Below are positions 17,174 to 24,403 of a DNA stretch of 64,000 nt, one piece after another (the first letter of the stretch is position 1; every line of letters starts with the position of its first letter). The DNA comes from a bacterium. GTDB taxonomy: Bacteria; UBP6; UBA1177. The stretch covers positions 1 through 64,000 of the forward strand of contig JAFQZM010000040.1 in assembly GCA_017405875.1 (NCBI GenBank). Direction: 5' to 3'. The position numbers and the translations under genes were made by a program. The notes under the pieces were generated by a model. The model had not been told where the DNA came from. It was given only the letters and a program-made list of their open reading frames with translations, and made no database searches.

Positions 17174-17866
17174 ATGAAAAAATTCGCTCTCTTTTTCACA
17201 GTTTTTCTCTTTTTCGCTTTTCTGGCTGCGGAAGATGTGAAAACGGGCGAATACGATTTCGGCGATATCACGGTCACACTGTTTGAAGAAAGAGAGCCGG
17301 AACCGGAACCTGAACCGGAGCCGGAAAAAGAGCCTGAGAAAGAGGAAAATCAATCATGCGGCTGCGATGTTTCACGTGAACCAGACAAAAAACCGGAGAA
17401 ATTCTTTTTTCAGGCATCCGCAGGGGTTCTTACCGGCATCAATTTCAATCTGGCTGCCAATTTTGATTTCGGTTTTCTCGTTTTCCACTCTCCGGCAGGA
17501 AACAATCTCTATCTCGGTTTTGAGACCGATTTCAGATATGCTATGAAAAACTGGATGGTGGACGATCGCGATGACTACAATATTTTCGAAATTCCTTTTC
17601 AGGCGCATCTGACGGTCGACTTTAAAAACAAAAATCCGTTTGTTCCATACCTTTCGATGTGGTTTTCGCTCGGAGCGGAACTCTTGCTGGAAAGCGAAGC
17701 GGATAGTCCGCGGGACTCAAAGAAGTTCAAAGGTGCGAGAGCGGCTGTGGCATGGGGAACGGGGCTTAACCTCGTGCTTAAAAACGGCGTTGTTTTCAAA
17801 ACGGGGCTGGAGGGATATAAAGGAATGTATCCTGTCCTGCTTTTTGCTTTGGGTTACAGATTTTAG
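17174..17866 (+). CDS. array copy 10, outer-membrane beta-barrel-type protein with CGC linker
   Basis: 230 residues. The ATG at 17174 follows TTTTAGGTGATTTTT, in which the stop of copy 9 and the ribosome site overlap. The leader has the full EYDFGDITVTLFEE module and a long EPEPEPEPEPEKEPEK rod, then NQSCGCDVSRE, a third Cys motif. The barrel opens FFFQASAGVLTG and keeps NLYLGFETDFRY, FEIPFQAHLTVDFKNKN, MWFSLGAELLL, AWGTGLNLVLKN and ALGYRF. Confidence 0.9.
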   Translation: MKKFALFFTVFLFFAFLAAEDVKTGEYDFGDITVTLFEEREPEPEPEPEPEKEPEKEENQSCGCDVSREPDKKPEKFFFQASAGVLTGINFNLAANFDFGFLVFHSPAGNNLYLGFETDFRYAMKNWMVDDRDDYNIFEIPFQAHLTVDFKNKNPFVPYLSMWFSLGAELLLESEADSPRDSKKFKGARAAVAWGTGLNLVLKNGVVFKTGLEGYKGMYPVLLFALGYRF

Positions 17867-17883
17867 AGGTGTTCGGAGTTTTT

Positions 17884-18456
17884 ATGAGAAAAGTTCTCGT
17901 TTTTGCAGCGCTTATTTTTGTTTTCGGCACTTTTTTTGCGAAGAGCGGAACAGCTGAGACTAGTACTGCGGAACCTGATCTGTTCTATATCCAGCCTGTT
18001 TTGTCAGCCGGTGTGATTTTCGGCGGAGAGCGTTATGTTTCAGGCTCGTTCAATGCCTCGCTCAAGACGGAATTTCTCGTTTCAAAGCCTGACAGGATAA
18101 GTTCGATCTATGTCGGAGCCGATATCGGCTTCAAGTACAACAATTCATTTTATCAGACTTGGGATGTGCCGATACTTTTCAATGTCGCATTTGACTTCAT
18201 GACCGATTCCAAAGACGGAATTCCCGAGCATGTCGGCTTCTGGATAGCACTCGGGATGGCGTGCGGAAAATATGATGAGGATTCGGTTTTTGATTATGAT
18301 CCGGGCGATCCGGATGATCCTTATGTTCAGTTCGACTTTGCGTGGGCATTCGGTCTGGAGGTGAAATTCAGAAACCGCATCGTCGTTCAGCTTTCGGCGA
18401 GGAGTTTTGCTGTGGGCAAAGTGGCTCCGATGATCGGTATAGGTTACAGATTTTAG
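17884..18456 (+). CDS. array copy 11, outer-membrane beta-barrel-type protein
   Basis: 190 residues. The ATG at 17884 (MRKVLVFAALIFVFG) follows CGGAG; an earlier in-frame GTG would place that site inside the gene. The leader lacks the EYDFGD module and the linker is very short. The barrel (FYIQPVLSAGVIFGGERY) belongs with copies 13 and 17: it shares the GGE near the start, a Phe-Asp-Phe segment, FWIALG, and an acidic loop (FDYDPGDPDDPY). It ends GIGYRF. Confidence 0.88.
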   Translation: MRKVLVFAALIFVFGTFFAKSGTAETSTAEPDLFYIQPVLSAGVIFGGERYVSGSFNASLKTEFLVSKPDRISSIYVGADIGFKYNNSFYQTWDVPILFNVAFDFMTDSKDGIPEHVGFWIALGMACGKYDEDSVFDYDPGDPDDPYVQFDFAWAFGLEVKFRNRIVVQLSARSFAVGKVAPMIGIGYRF

Positions 18457-18468
18457 GCGGAGAGTTTT

Positions 18469-19041
18469 ATGAAAAAACTGCAACTCTTTTTTGCGATGAT
18501 ATTTTTCACAGTTGCTCTGAGCGCTGCCGATGACACGCTTGTTCCGGCGGAAAGCGGGGAAAAACCTGTAAATCCGGTATATTTCCAGGGAACTCTCGGT
18601 TTTGCGACAGGCTCTTCGTTTTTTTCTCTGAGTACTGATTTCAACCTCGGTTTTCTTGTTGCGCATACAAAGAAGGAAAACAACATCTACCTTGGGATAG
18701 ACGCCGACTTCAGATATAATCCCTACAAGGAGCACGAACATTCGATAGAAGTGCCGCTGCAGCTCAATTTCGCGGTCGATTTCAAGATGAAAAATGTCGG
18801 ACTTCAGTATTCGGGATTCTGGATCTCTGGCGGAGTCGATCTCACTTACGGAGTCGATTGCGCGACTGACAGCCACTATCGTGCGGTTTCTCCTTCGTGG
18901 CAGAAACAATTCAGGCTTAAACCGGCATGGGCTGCCGGCGGGAACTTCGTTTTTAAGTACAATATAGTTTTGAGAACAGCGCTTTACGGTTTCTACGGAA
19001 AATATCCGAATGTTCTTGTCTCCGCAGGCTACCGTTTTTAG
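18469..19041 (+). CDS. array copy 12, outer-membrane beta-barrel-type protein
   Basis: 190 residues; GGCGGAGAG, directly after the TAG of copy 11, serves as the ribosome site. The signal peptide ends ALSA before Ala-Asp-Asp. A linker of about 20 residues precedes VYFQGTLGFATGSSFFS. Family marks: NIYLGIDADFRY, VPLQLNFAVDFKMKN, FWISGGVDLTYG, AWAAGGNFVFKYN, GKYPNVLVSAGYRF. A Cys in GVDCATDSH lies in a predicted surface loop. Confidence 0.88.
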   Translation: MKKLQLFFAMIFFTVALSAADDTLVPAESGEKPVNPVYFQGTLGFATGSSFFSLSTDFNLGFLVAHTKKENNIYLGIDADFRYNPYKEHEHSIEVPLQLNFAVDFKMKNVGLQYSGFWISGGVDLTYGVDCATDSHYRAVSPSWQKQFRLKPAWAAGGNFVFKYNIVLRTALYGFYGKYPNVLVSAGYRF

Positions 19042-19050
19042 GTGTTTTTG

Positions 19051-19746
19051 ATGAAAAAACTGCTTCTCTTTTTCACAGCTTTTCTCTTTTTCGGATTTCT
19101 AATAGCGGAAGATGTGAAAACGGGCGAATACGATTTCGGCGATATCACGGTCACACTGTTTGAAGAGAGGGAACCTGAACCGAAACCGGAACCGGAAAAA
19201 GAAGCTGAAAAAGAGCCGGAACCTGAGCCGGAAAGTCCGCTTGAAAATAAAGTGAAAGAACCGAAACCGTTTTATATCCAGCCTATGGTCGTTGTCGGAA
19301 TTTCTTACGGGGGAGAAGACGACAGGCTCTACGAAGTTGTCGATACGAATGCCGATCTCGCTTTTCATCTCGCAGAGACAAGTCGGGGAGACAATATTTA
19401 TCTTGGATTTAATTTGGGAGTAAGATACTCAGGTTCGCTTTTCCGTACTGTCGAAATACCGGTTCAGTCTAAACTTGCTTTTGATTTCAAAAGAAATTCG
19501 CCTTACGGAACTCCTGAATATGTAAGTTTTTGGCTTGCTCTGGGGCTCAGCGCAGGACTTTATGATTCAGCCTATGTTTTTCCGTTTGATCCAAGTGAAG
19601 AGGTAAGTCCGGAGTGGGATATGATCTTTTCGTGGGGAATAGGGACCGATCTCTCTTTTGAGAACGGGTTCATTTTGCAGTTCGCTATAAAAAGTTTCAT
19701 TTATTTGTATCCTGTCCCGTCTTTTGGTTTGGGGTGCAGGTTTTAG
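19051..19746 (+). CDS. array copy 13, outer-membrane beta-barrel-type protein ending GCRF
   Basis: 231 residues. ATG at 19051 follows TTTTTAGGTGTTTTTG. The full EYDFGDITVTLFEE module and a Glu/Pro/Lys rod (EPKPEPEKEAEKEPEPEPE) precede FYIQPMVVVGISYGGEDD. The barrel pairs with copy 17 (YGGEDD or RGGEDD, RTVEIPVQSKLAFDF, TPEYVSFWLALG, SWGIGTDLSFENG). It is the only copy whose last residues are GCRF instead of GYRF, explained by one base (TGC for TAC). The terminal Phe is kept, so outer-membrane assembly may still work. Confidence 0.9.
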   Translation: MKKLLLFFTAFLFFGFLIAEDVKTGEYDFGDITVTLFEEREPEPKPEPEKEAEKEPEPEPESPLENKVKEPKPFYIQPMVVVGISYGGEDDRLYEVVDTNADLAFHLAETSRGDNIYLGFNLGVRYSGSLFRTVEIPVQSKLAFDFKRNSPYGTPEYVSFWLALGLSAGLYDSAYVFPFDPSEEVSPEWDMIFSWGIGTDLSFENGFILQFAIKSFIYLYPVPSFGLGCRF

Positions 19747-19755
19747 GGGAAATTT

Positions 19756-20370
19756 ATGAAAAAAAAGGTCGTGTTTTTCGTGATCATGCTTGTTTTAGGG
19801 CTTTTGAGCGCTGAAGAAATGCAGAAAGAGACGCCTTCTCCCGATACGAAAACCACAACCGAGGAAAAAAACGATGAGAAACCGAAATTTTTCTATATTC
19901 AGCCTGCTTTAGGCTTGTCTTCCGGATTCATGGGGGTTTCCGTCATGGCAGATATAGATGCCGGATTCCTTGTCAAACACACCGGAAAAGGAATAAACAT
20001 TTATCTGGGGCTTGATTTTGATTTCAGATACAGCCAGCGGCCGGGTATATTCGAAGAAGAGGACATTGAAAACATTCTGGAATTTCCGATACAGGCAAAT
20101 CTTACTATTGATTTTAAAAACAGAAACAGGCTTGCACCGCATATTGCGTTTATTTCTGTCTGGGGTTCTCTCGGAGTAAATCTTTTCATTGAACAGGAAT
20201 TTAACTGGCATAGTTACAATTATGAATACACCGGAGGACTTAGAGAAGGAGTGGCCTGGGGCACGGGTTTCAGCATCCTTTTTAAAAGCAATATGGTCTT
20301 CAAAACGGGAATATCGGCGTTTCGCGGGCGTTATCCGCAGGTTTTCCTGCTGATCGGTTACCGTTTTTAG
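19756..20370 (+). CDS. array copy 14, outer-membrane beta-barrel-type protein
   Basis: 204 residues; TAGGGGA overlaps the stop of copy 13 and serves the ATG. The signal peptide (MKKKVVFFVIMLVLGLLSA) is unlike the common leader, and the linker is Thr/Lys/Glu-rich without EP repeats. The barrel (FFYIQPALGLSSGFMGV) has NIYLGLDFDFRY, ILEFPIQANLTIDFKN, SVWGSLGVNLF and AWGTGFSILFKSN, ending LIGYRF. Its ILEFPIQAN segment is the best guide for restoring the frame of copy 16. Confidence 0.9.
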   Translation: MKKKVVFFVIMLVLGLLSAEEMQKETPSPDTKTTTEEKNDEKPKFFYIQPALGLSSGFMGVSVMADIDAGFLVKHTGKGINIYLGLDFDFRYSQRPGIFEEEDIENILEFPIQANLTIDFKNRNRLAPHIAFISVWGSLGVNLFIEQEFNWHSYNYEYTGGLREGVAWGTGFSILFKSNMVFKTGISAFRGRYPQVFLLIGYRF

Positions 20371-20379
20371 GTGCTTTTT

Positions 20380-21075
20380 ATGAAAAAATTCGCTCTCTTT
20401 TTCACAGTTTTTCTTATTTTCGGATTTTTGATTGCGGAAGATGTGAAAACGGGCGAATACGATTTCGGTGATATCACGGTCACACTGTTTGAAGAAAGGG
20501 AACCTGAACCTGAAAAAGAGCCGGAACCTGAACCGGAGAAAGAACCTGAACCTGCGGAATCCGCACCTGAAACGGCTGAAATGGCTGATTTAAACAAGTC
20601 TTTACGAGAGAATCATGTAAAACCGAAGTTTTTCTATATCCAGCCCGCTTTGGGATTCGGCACCGGAATCTCGGGATATCGTGTTACTGCTGCTTTGGAT
20701 GCCGGTTTTCTGGTGGGAAGTACCGAAGTTGCCAATTTTTATATCGGATTAGATTTTGATTTCAGAGCTGGAATGGTGGATTTGATTTTGAAGGATTCGA
20801 AAGAGTTCGCTATTCAGGCTAACGGGGTTTTTGATTTTGCGGTTGTCAATCCGGAACTTAAAAATGTAGATATCTGGATGTCGCTGGGATTTGATCTGAT
20901 TTACGGCGGTATATATCATGAAGAGGAGTTTCAAGAGTCGACTTTTATATATATGCCGGCATGGGGAATAGGACTCGATTTTGTATTTACAAACAATATC
21001 ATTTTGAAAGTAGGAATAGACGGCTTTCTGGGAATGATTCCCGATTTGACGCTGCTTGTTGGTTACAGGTTCTGA
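20380..21075 (+). CDS. array copy 15, outer-membrane beta-barrel-type protein
   Basis: 231 residues. ATG at 20380 follows TTTTTAGGTGCTTTTT. The 71 bases from 20353 (end of copy 14, gap and signal peptide) are identical to those from 21652 before copy 17. The EYDFGDITVTLFEE module and an EP rod precede a linker with a basic patch, then FFYIQPALGFGTGISGY. The barrel is nearest to copy 8 (AALDAGFLV, FAIQANGVFDF, IWMSLGFDLI, AWGIGLDFVFTNN, LLVGYRF). Confidence 0.9.
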   Translation: MKKFALFFTVFLIFGFLIAEDVKTGEYDFGDITVTLFEEREPEPEKEPEPEPEKEPEPAESAPETAEMADLNKSLRENHVKPKFFYIQPALGFGTGISGYRVTAALDAGFLVGSTEVANFYIGLDFDFRAGMVDLILKDSKEFAIQANGVFDFAVVNPELKNVDIWMSLGFDLIYGGIYHEEEFQESTFIYMPAWGIGLDFVFTNNIILKVGIDGFLGMIPDLTLLVGYRF

Positions 21076-21091
21076 CGGTGCGGAGAAAAGT

Positions 21092-21669
21092 ATGAGAAAA
21101 ATTCTTTTTTTAATTTTATTTTTTCTCTTTTCAACGCTCTCGGCTGAAGTTGCGACGGATAAAAATGAACCCGTCAAAGCACCGAAGTTTTTCTATTTTG
21201 AGCCGGCTATCGGAATAAAAACCGGTCTTCCTAATCCTTTGGGCGCTGTTGTTGATATGAATTTTGATTTTCTTGTCCACAGCACAGAAACAATGCACAA
21301 CATTTATTTGGGTCTTGACCTCGGTTCCAGATACAATTATTGGGAAATGTATGAGGATGATACTGATGATAATGATAAAAAAATGTTCTGGAGCTCTTGA
21401 TAAAAGCGAATGCTGCCTTTGATTTCAAACGGCCCGGTCCTTATGTCGATTACCTGACTTTACGGCTTTCTGCCGGTCCGGACTTGATATGGTGGCAAAA
21501 ATATTGGCCCAACAGAGGGGAAGAGGAAAAGAAATTTTTCAAAGTTTCTGCAACATGGGAAATAGAACTCGATCTTGTGTTCAAAAACAATGTTGTTCTA
21601 AAATTTGCTTTTGATTCTGTCGCAGGAATTTACCCCGATCCTGTAATAGGCATCGGTTACCGTTTTTAG
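21092..21669 (+). pseudogene. array copy 16, frameshifted at a seven-A tract
   Basis: The ATG at 21092 has GCGGAG upstream. The first frame encodes a signal peptide and FFYFEPAIGIKTG, NIYLGLDLGSRYNY, then stops at 21398-21400. The other half of the barrel continues in the -1 frame (VLELLIKANAAFDFK to GIGYRF at 21669). The two frames meet at AAAAAAA (21377-21383): one added A would give an unbroken protein of about 192 residues with VLELLIKAN in place of the family phrase FEIPIQAN. The cause may be a true mutation, a phase-variable tract, slippage during expression, or an assembly error in a homopolymer. Confidence 0.8.
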
Positions 21670-21678
21670 GTGCTTTTT

Positions 21679-22308
21679 ATGAAAAAATTCGCTCTCTTTT
21701 TCACAGTTTTTCTTATTTTCGGCTTTTTGATCGCGGAAGATGTTCAGAAAGAACCTGTTTCAGTAGAAAATGAAATCAAAACCGAATCTGAAGCACGACA
21801 GAAAAAAGAAAAACAACCGAAGTTTTTTCATATTCAGCCTATGGTGGAAGCTGGAATCGGCAGAGGCGGAGAAGATGATATAATTTACGGATTTTTTTCT
21901 ACGAATATCGATTTTAGTTTTCTTGTTGCGAATATAAAACGCAGACACAATATCTATGTAGGGTTCGGTTTCGGCGTAAAATATGCCCATTCGTTGTATA
22001 AAACCGTCGAAATACCGGTTCAATCCAAAATAGTCTTCGATTTTAAGACAAATACCCCTTACAAAATCCCGGAATATGCGAGTTTGTGGTTTGCACTGGG
22101 CGGCGGAGTCGGACGTTATGATATTGACTATATTATCGCTGCTGTTTCCGGCGGGAAGGAACTGGATCCTGAGTGGACTGCGGCCGTTATTACATGGGGA
22201 GTCGGAACGGATCTTACTTTTGAAAACGGGCTGGTTTTGCAAATAGCCGTGGAAAGCTTTTTTGTTATTGGTCTGATGCCGACAATCGGTTTGGGATACA
22301 GGTTTTAG
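21679..22308 (+). CDS. array copy 17, outer-membrane beta-barrel-type protein with hybrid leader
   Basis: 209 residues. ATG at 21679 lies in the 71-base segment shared with copy 15. The signal peptide is the common FALFFTVFLIFGFLIAEDV, but the EYDFGDITVTLFEE module and EP rod that normally follow are absent; a plain Lys/Glu linker (QKEPVSVENEIKTESEA) comes next. This looks like a recombination joint just after AEDV. The barrel (FFHIQPMVEAGIGRGGEDD) is of the copy 11/13 subfamily and ends GLGYRF. Confidence 0.9.
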   Translation: MKKFALFFTVFLIFGFLIAEDVQKEPVSVENEIKTESEARQKKEKQPKFFHIQPMVEAGIGRGGEDDIIYGFFSTNIDFSFLVANIKRRHNIYVGFGFGVKYAHSLYKTVEIPVQSKIVFDFKTNTPYKIPEYASLWFALGGGVGRYDIDYIIAAVSGGKELDPEWTAAVITWGVGTDLTFENGLVLQIAVESFFVIGLMPTIGLGYRF

Positions 22309-22317
22309 GAGCTTTTT

Positions 22318-22980
22318 ATGAGAAAATCCCTGCTGTTTCTGATAATTTTTCTTCTGCTGTTTAATTTGACTGGCGAAGAAGTTATGAAGAATGAAGAGGG
22401 AAATTCTTTGCAAAACAGTTCGGAAATACAGCCTGAAAGCGGGCAGAAAAAAGAAGGACTGAAAAAAATCTATATCCAGCCGGCATTGGGAATGGAGTGG
22501 GCTATATTGGCCAATGTTGCGCCTAAATTCAGTTTTGATGCGGAATTCCTGTTGAAAAATACGAATGTTTACCTTGGATTCGACATGAATCTGATTTATT
22601 TCCCAGGTAGTTTTGCGGGCGACTGGAATTTTGCAGGAGACTGGAGTGCGCCTGTTCATTTCAATGTTGTTTTCGCTTTTCTCCCATATAACGAACCGTC
22701 TCCGCTTAAATCACTGGAACTGTTTCTTGCAGGGGGAGTGGATTTTTCCTTTTTGCAGCATAAGGATTCAAACGATAACGCTAAAGGAGCCTTTTATCAC
22801 TATACATACTACAAAAGCGAGGAAAGACCTCTTGATGATTATAAAATTTTTGCTGTTTTTCCATCATTTAATATCGGCATGAACTTCTTGTTTGAATACA
22901 ATATTGTTCTTGAAATCGGCATTGACTACACTTTATTCTATTATTTGGGACTTTACACAAGTCTCGGTTACCGTTTTTAG
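22318..22980 (+). CDS. array copy 18, outer-membrane beta-barrel-type protein
   Basis: 220 residues; TTTTAGGAG combines the stop of copy 17 and the ribosome site. The signal peptide is MRKSLLFLIIFLLLFNLTG. The linker (QNSSEIQPESGQKKEG) is short. The barrel opens IYIQPALGMEW and is strongly diverged, with NVYLGFDMNLIYF, GDWNFAGDWS (a small repeat), VHFNVVFAF, LFLAGGVDFSF and SLGYRF at the end. A long loop around residues 155-180 is rich in Tyr, Lys and Asp. Confidence 0.88.
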   Translation: MRKSLLFLIIFLLLFNLTGEEVMKNEEGNSLQNSSEIQPESGQKKEGLKKIYIQPALGMEWAILANVAPKFSFDAEFLLKNTNVYLGFDMNLIYFPGSFAGDWNFAGDWSAPVHFNVVFAFLPYNEPSPLKSLELFLAGGVDFSFLQHKDSNDNAKGAFYHYTYYKSEERPLDDYKIFAVFPSFNIGMNFLFEYNIVLEIGIDYTLFYYLGLYTSLGYRF

Positions 22981-22989
22981 GTGATTTTT

Positions 22990-23655
22990 ATGAAAAAATT
23001 CGCTCTCTTTTTCACATTTTTTCTCTTTTTCGGATTTTTGAGCGCGGAAGAAGTGAAAACGGGCGAATACGATTTCGGCGATATCACGGTCACGCTATTT
23101 GAAGAAAGGGAACCTGAACCGAAACCGGAACCAGAACCTGAACCGGAAAAAGAGCCGGAGCCTAAGCCTGCGGAACCCGCGCCGGAAATCAAGGGAAAAC
23201 CGAAGTTTTTCTATATCCAGCCGGTTTTAGGTACGGAATTTGGCAGCATGATGCTTTTCGGAGCAATGGTTAATTTGGATATCGATTTTCTTGTCGCCGA
23301 AACGAAAAGAAAAAACAATATATACCTCGGTGTCGATTTGGGAGCGGTATTCGCACCTGAGCATTTTTGGGGAATTCCGCTTCAGGCGAATATCACTTTC
23401 GATTTCAAACAGAAAGATCCCAGGCTGAATTATGTGAGTCTATGGATGTCGCTCGGAGCGAATTTCTGTTTCGAGATATGGAGAGATTCTTCGGAACGGT
23501 ATGTTGCGGTTGCATGGAGAACCGGTCTGAGCATTGTTTTTGTGAATAACATGGTGATAAAAATAGGGCTTGACAGAGTTCCGCGGGAAAAAGACGTACA
23601 CAATCTCCGAGGATTATATTTGAGTCTTATGATTGCCCTGGGATACAGGTTTTAG
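22990..23655 (+). CDS. array copy 19, outer-membrane beta-barrel-type protein
   Basis: 221 residues; ATG at 22990 after TTTTTAGGTGATTTTT. It has the EYDFGDITVTLFEE module and a rod EPKPEPEPEPEKEPEPKP. The barrel is a close relative of copy 6: NLDIDFLVAETKRKNNIYLG, IPLQANITFDFKQKDP, YVSLWMSLGA, AWRTGLSIVFVNNMVIKIG and EKDVHNLRGLYLS are the same or nearly so. With copy 20 it forms the third occurrence of the two-gene unit. Confidence 0.9.
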   Translation: MKKFALFFTFFLFFGFLSAEEVKTGEYDFGDITVTLFEEREPEPKPEPEPEPEKEPEPKPAEPAPEIKGKPKFFYIQPVLGTEFGSMMLFGAMVNLDIDFLVAETKRKNNIYLGVDLGAVFAPEHFWGIPLQANITFDFKQKDPRLNYVSLWMSLGANFCFEIWRDSSERYVAVAWRTGLSIVFVNNMVIKIGLDRVPREKDVHNLRGLYLSLMIALGYRF

Positions 23656-23664
23656 AGGAGTGTT

Positions 23665-24252
23665 ATGAAAAAAATCACGGTATTTTTAATAATATTCCTC
23701 TTTTTCAGTGTCATCATGGCGGAATCCGTGTCGAATGAATTGAAAACGGCTGAAAGCGGCGGATCTGAAACTGTGGCTGAAACTGAAGATGCCCCGAAAA
23801 AATTTTATATACAGCCGGCTTTGGGAGTTGGAACAGGCTTTTCCCTTTTACGTACGACTGCCGCTTTGGATATCGATTTCCTTTTAAAGCGTTTCGATAG
23901 CAGCGATGTAAATCTCTATACGGGTTTTGATTTTGATTTCAGATATATGACTGCTGCTTGGTGGAACATCATTGAACTGGCTTTGCAGGCAAATGCGGTT
24001 GTGGATATAGATTTGAAGAATCAGCCGCATTTGAAATCGGTGAGTGTATGGGCTTCGCTCGGACTTCTGCTGCTTTTCGATAAGGATGAATTTGATGAAG
24101 ATTATTGGAGCGATTATTTTTTGGTTCTGCGTCCAGCGTGGGGAATCGGAACCGATCTCGTTTTTAAAAACGGGATGGTGTTGAAGCTCGGATTAGACGG
24201 ATTTCTCGGTAAATATCCCGATCTGACTGTCGCAGTAGGTTACCGCTTTTAA
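23665..24252 (+). CDS. array copy 20, outer-membrane beta-barrel-type protein, near twin of copy 7
   Basis: 195 residues; TTTTAGAGGAG overlaps the stop of copy 19. About 179 of 195 residues match copy 7, including KTAESGGSET, FYIQPALGVGTGFSLL, LKRFDSSD and NQPHLKSVSVWASLG. It ends the unbroken part of the array. The next 150 bp hold a 32-bp tandem repeat rather than another copy. Confidence 0.92.
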   Translation: MKKITVFLIIFLFFSVIMAESVSNELKTAESGGSETVAETEDAPKKFYIQPALGVGTGFSLLRTTAALDIDFLLKRFDSSDVNLYTGFDFDFRYMTAAWWNIIELALQANAVVDIDLKNQPHLKSVSVWASLGLLLLFDKDEFDEDYWSDYFLVLRPAWGIGTDLVFKNGMVLKLGLDGFLGKYPDLTVAVGYRF

Positions 24253-24378
24253 AACTCGCTCATCTTTTGTGAAATTTTCTTGAAAAGTCGCTCGTTTTTT
24301 GCTGAATTTTCTTGAAAACTCGCTCATTTTTTTGTAAATTTTCTTGAAAACTCGCTCGTTTTTTTGTGATTTAAATGG
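24251..24378. repeat. four-unit 32-bp tandem repeat
   Basis: AAAACTCGCTC or AAAAGTCGCTC recurs at 24251, 24283, 24315 and 24347, exactly 32 bases apart, each followed by a T-rich stretch and GAAATTTTCTTG or similar. The last unit decays after the T-run. The repeat begins at the stop codon of copy 20 and ends 25 bp before the ATPase gene. There are no spacers, so it is not a CRISPR. It may mark where the array was opened. Confidence 0.8.
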
Positions 24379-24403
24379 AAAGTTACTGTAAAACAGGTGT
24401 GTT

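Noticed and set aside
21377-21400. Classical -1 ribosomal frameshift signal in array copy 16
   Set aside because: The tract reads GAT AAA AAA ATG in frame, so the P-site tRNA would have to re-pair on TAA, and no stimulatory stem is obvious. Homopolymer length change or transcript slippage is more likely.
18145-22659. Long minus-strand frames across the array (254 and 299 codons)
   Set aside because: They run across several genes of the array and reflect its codon bias, not real antisense genes.
24251-24378. CRISPR array
   Set aside because: The period is 32 bp with unit following unit and no unique spacers. No cas genes are near.
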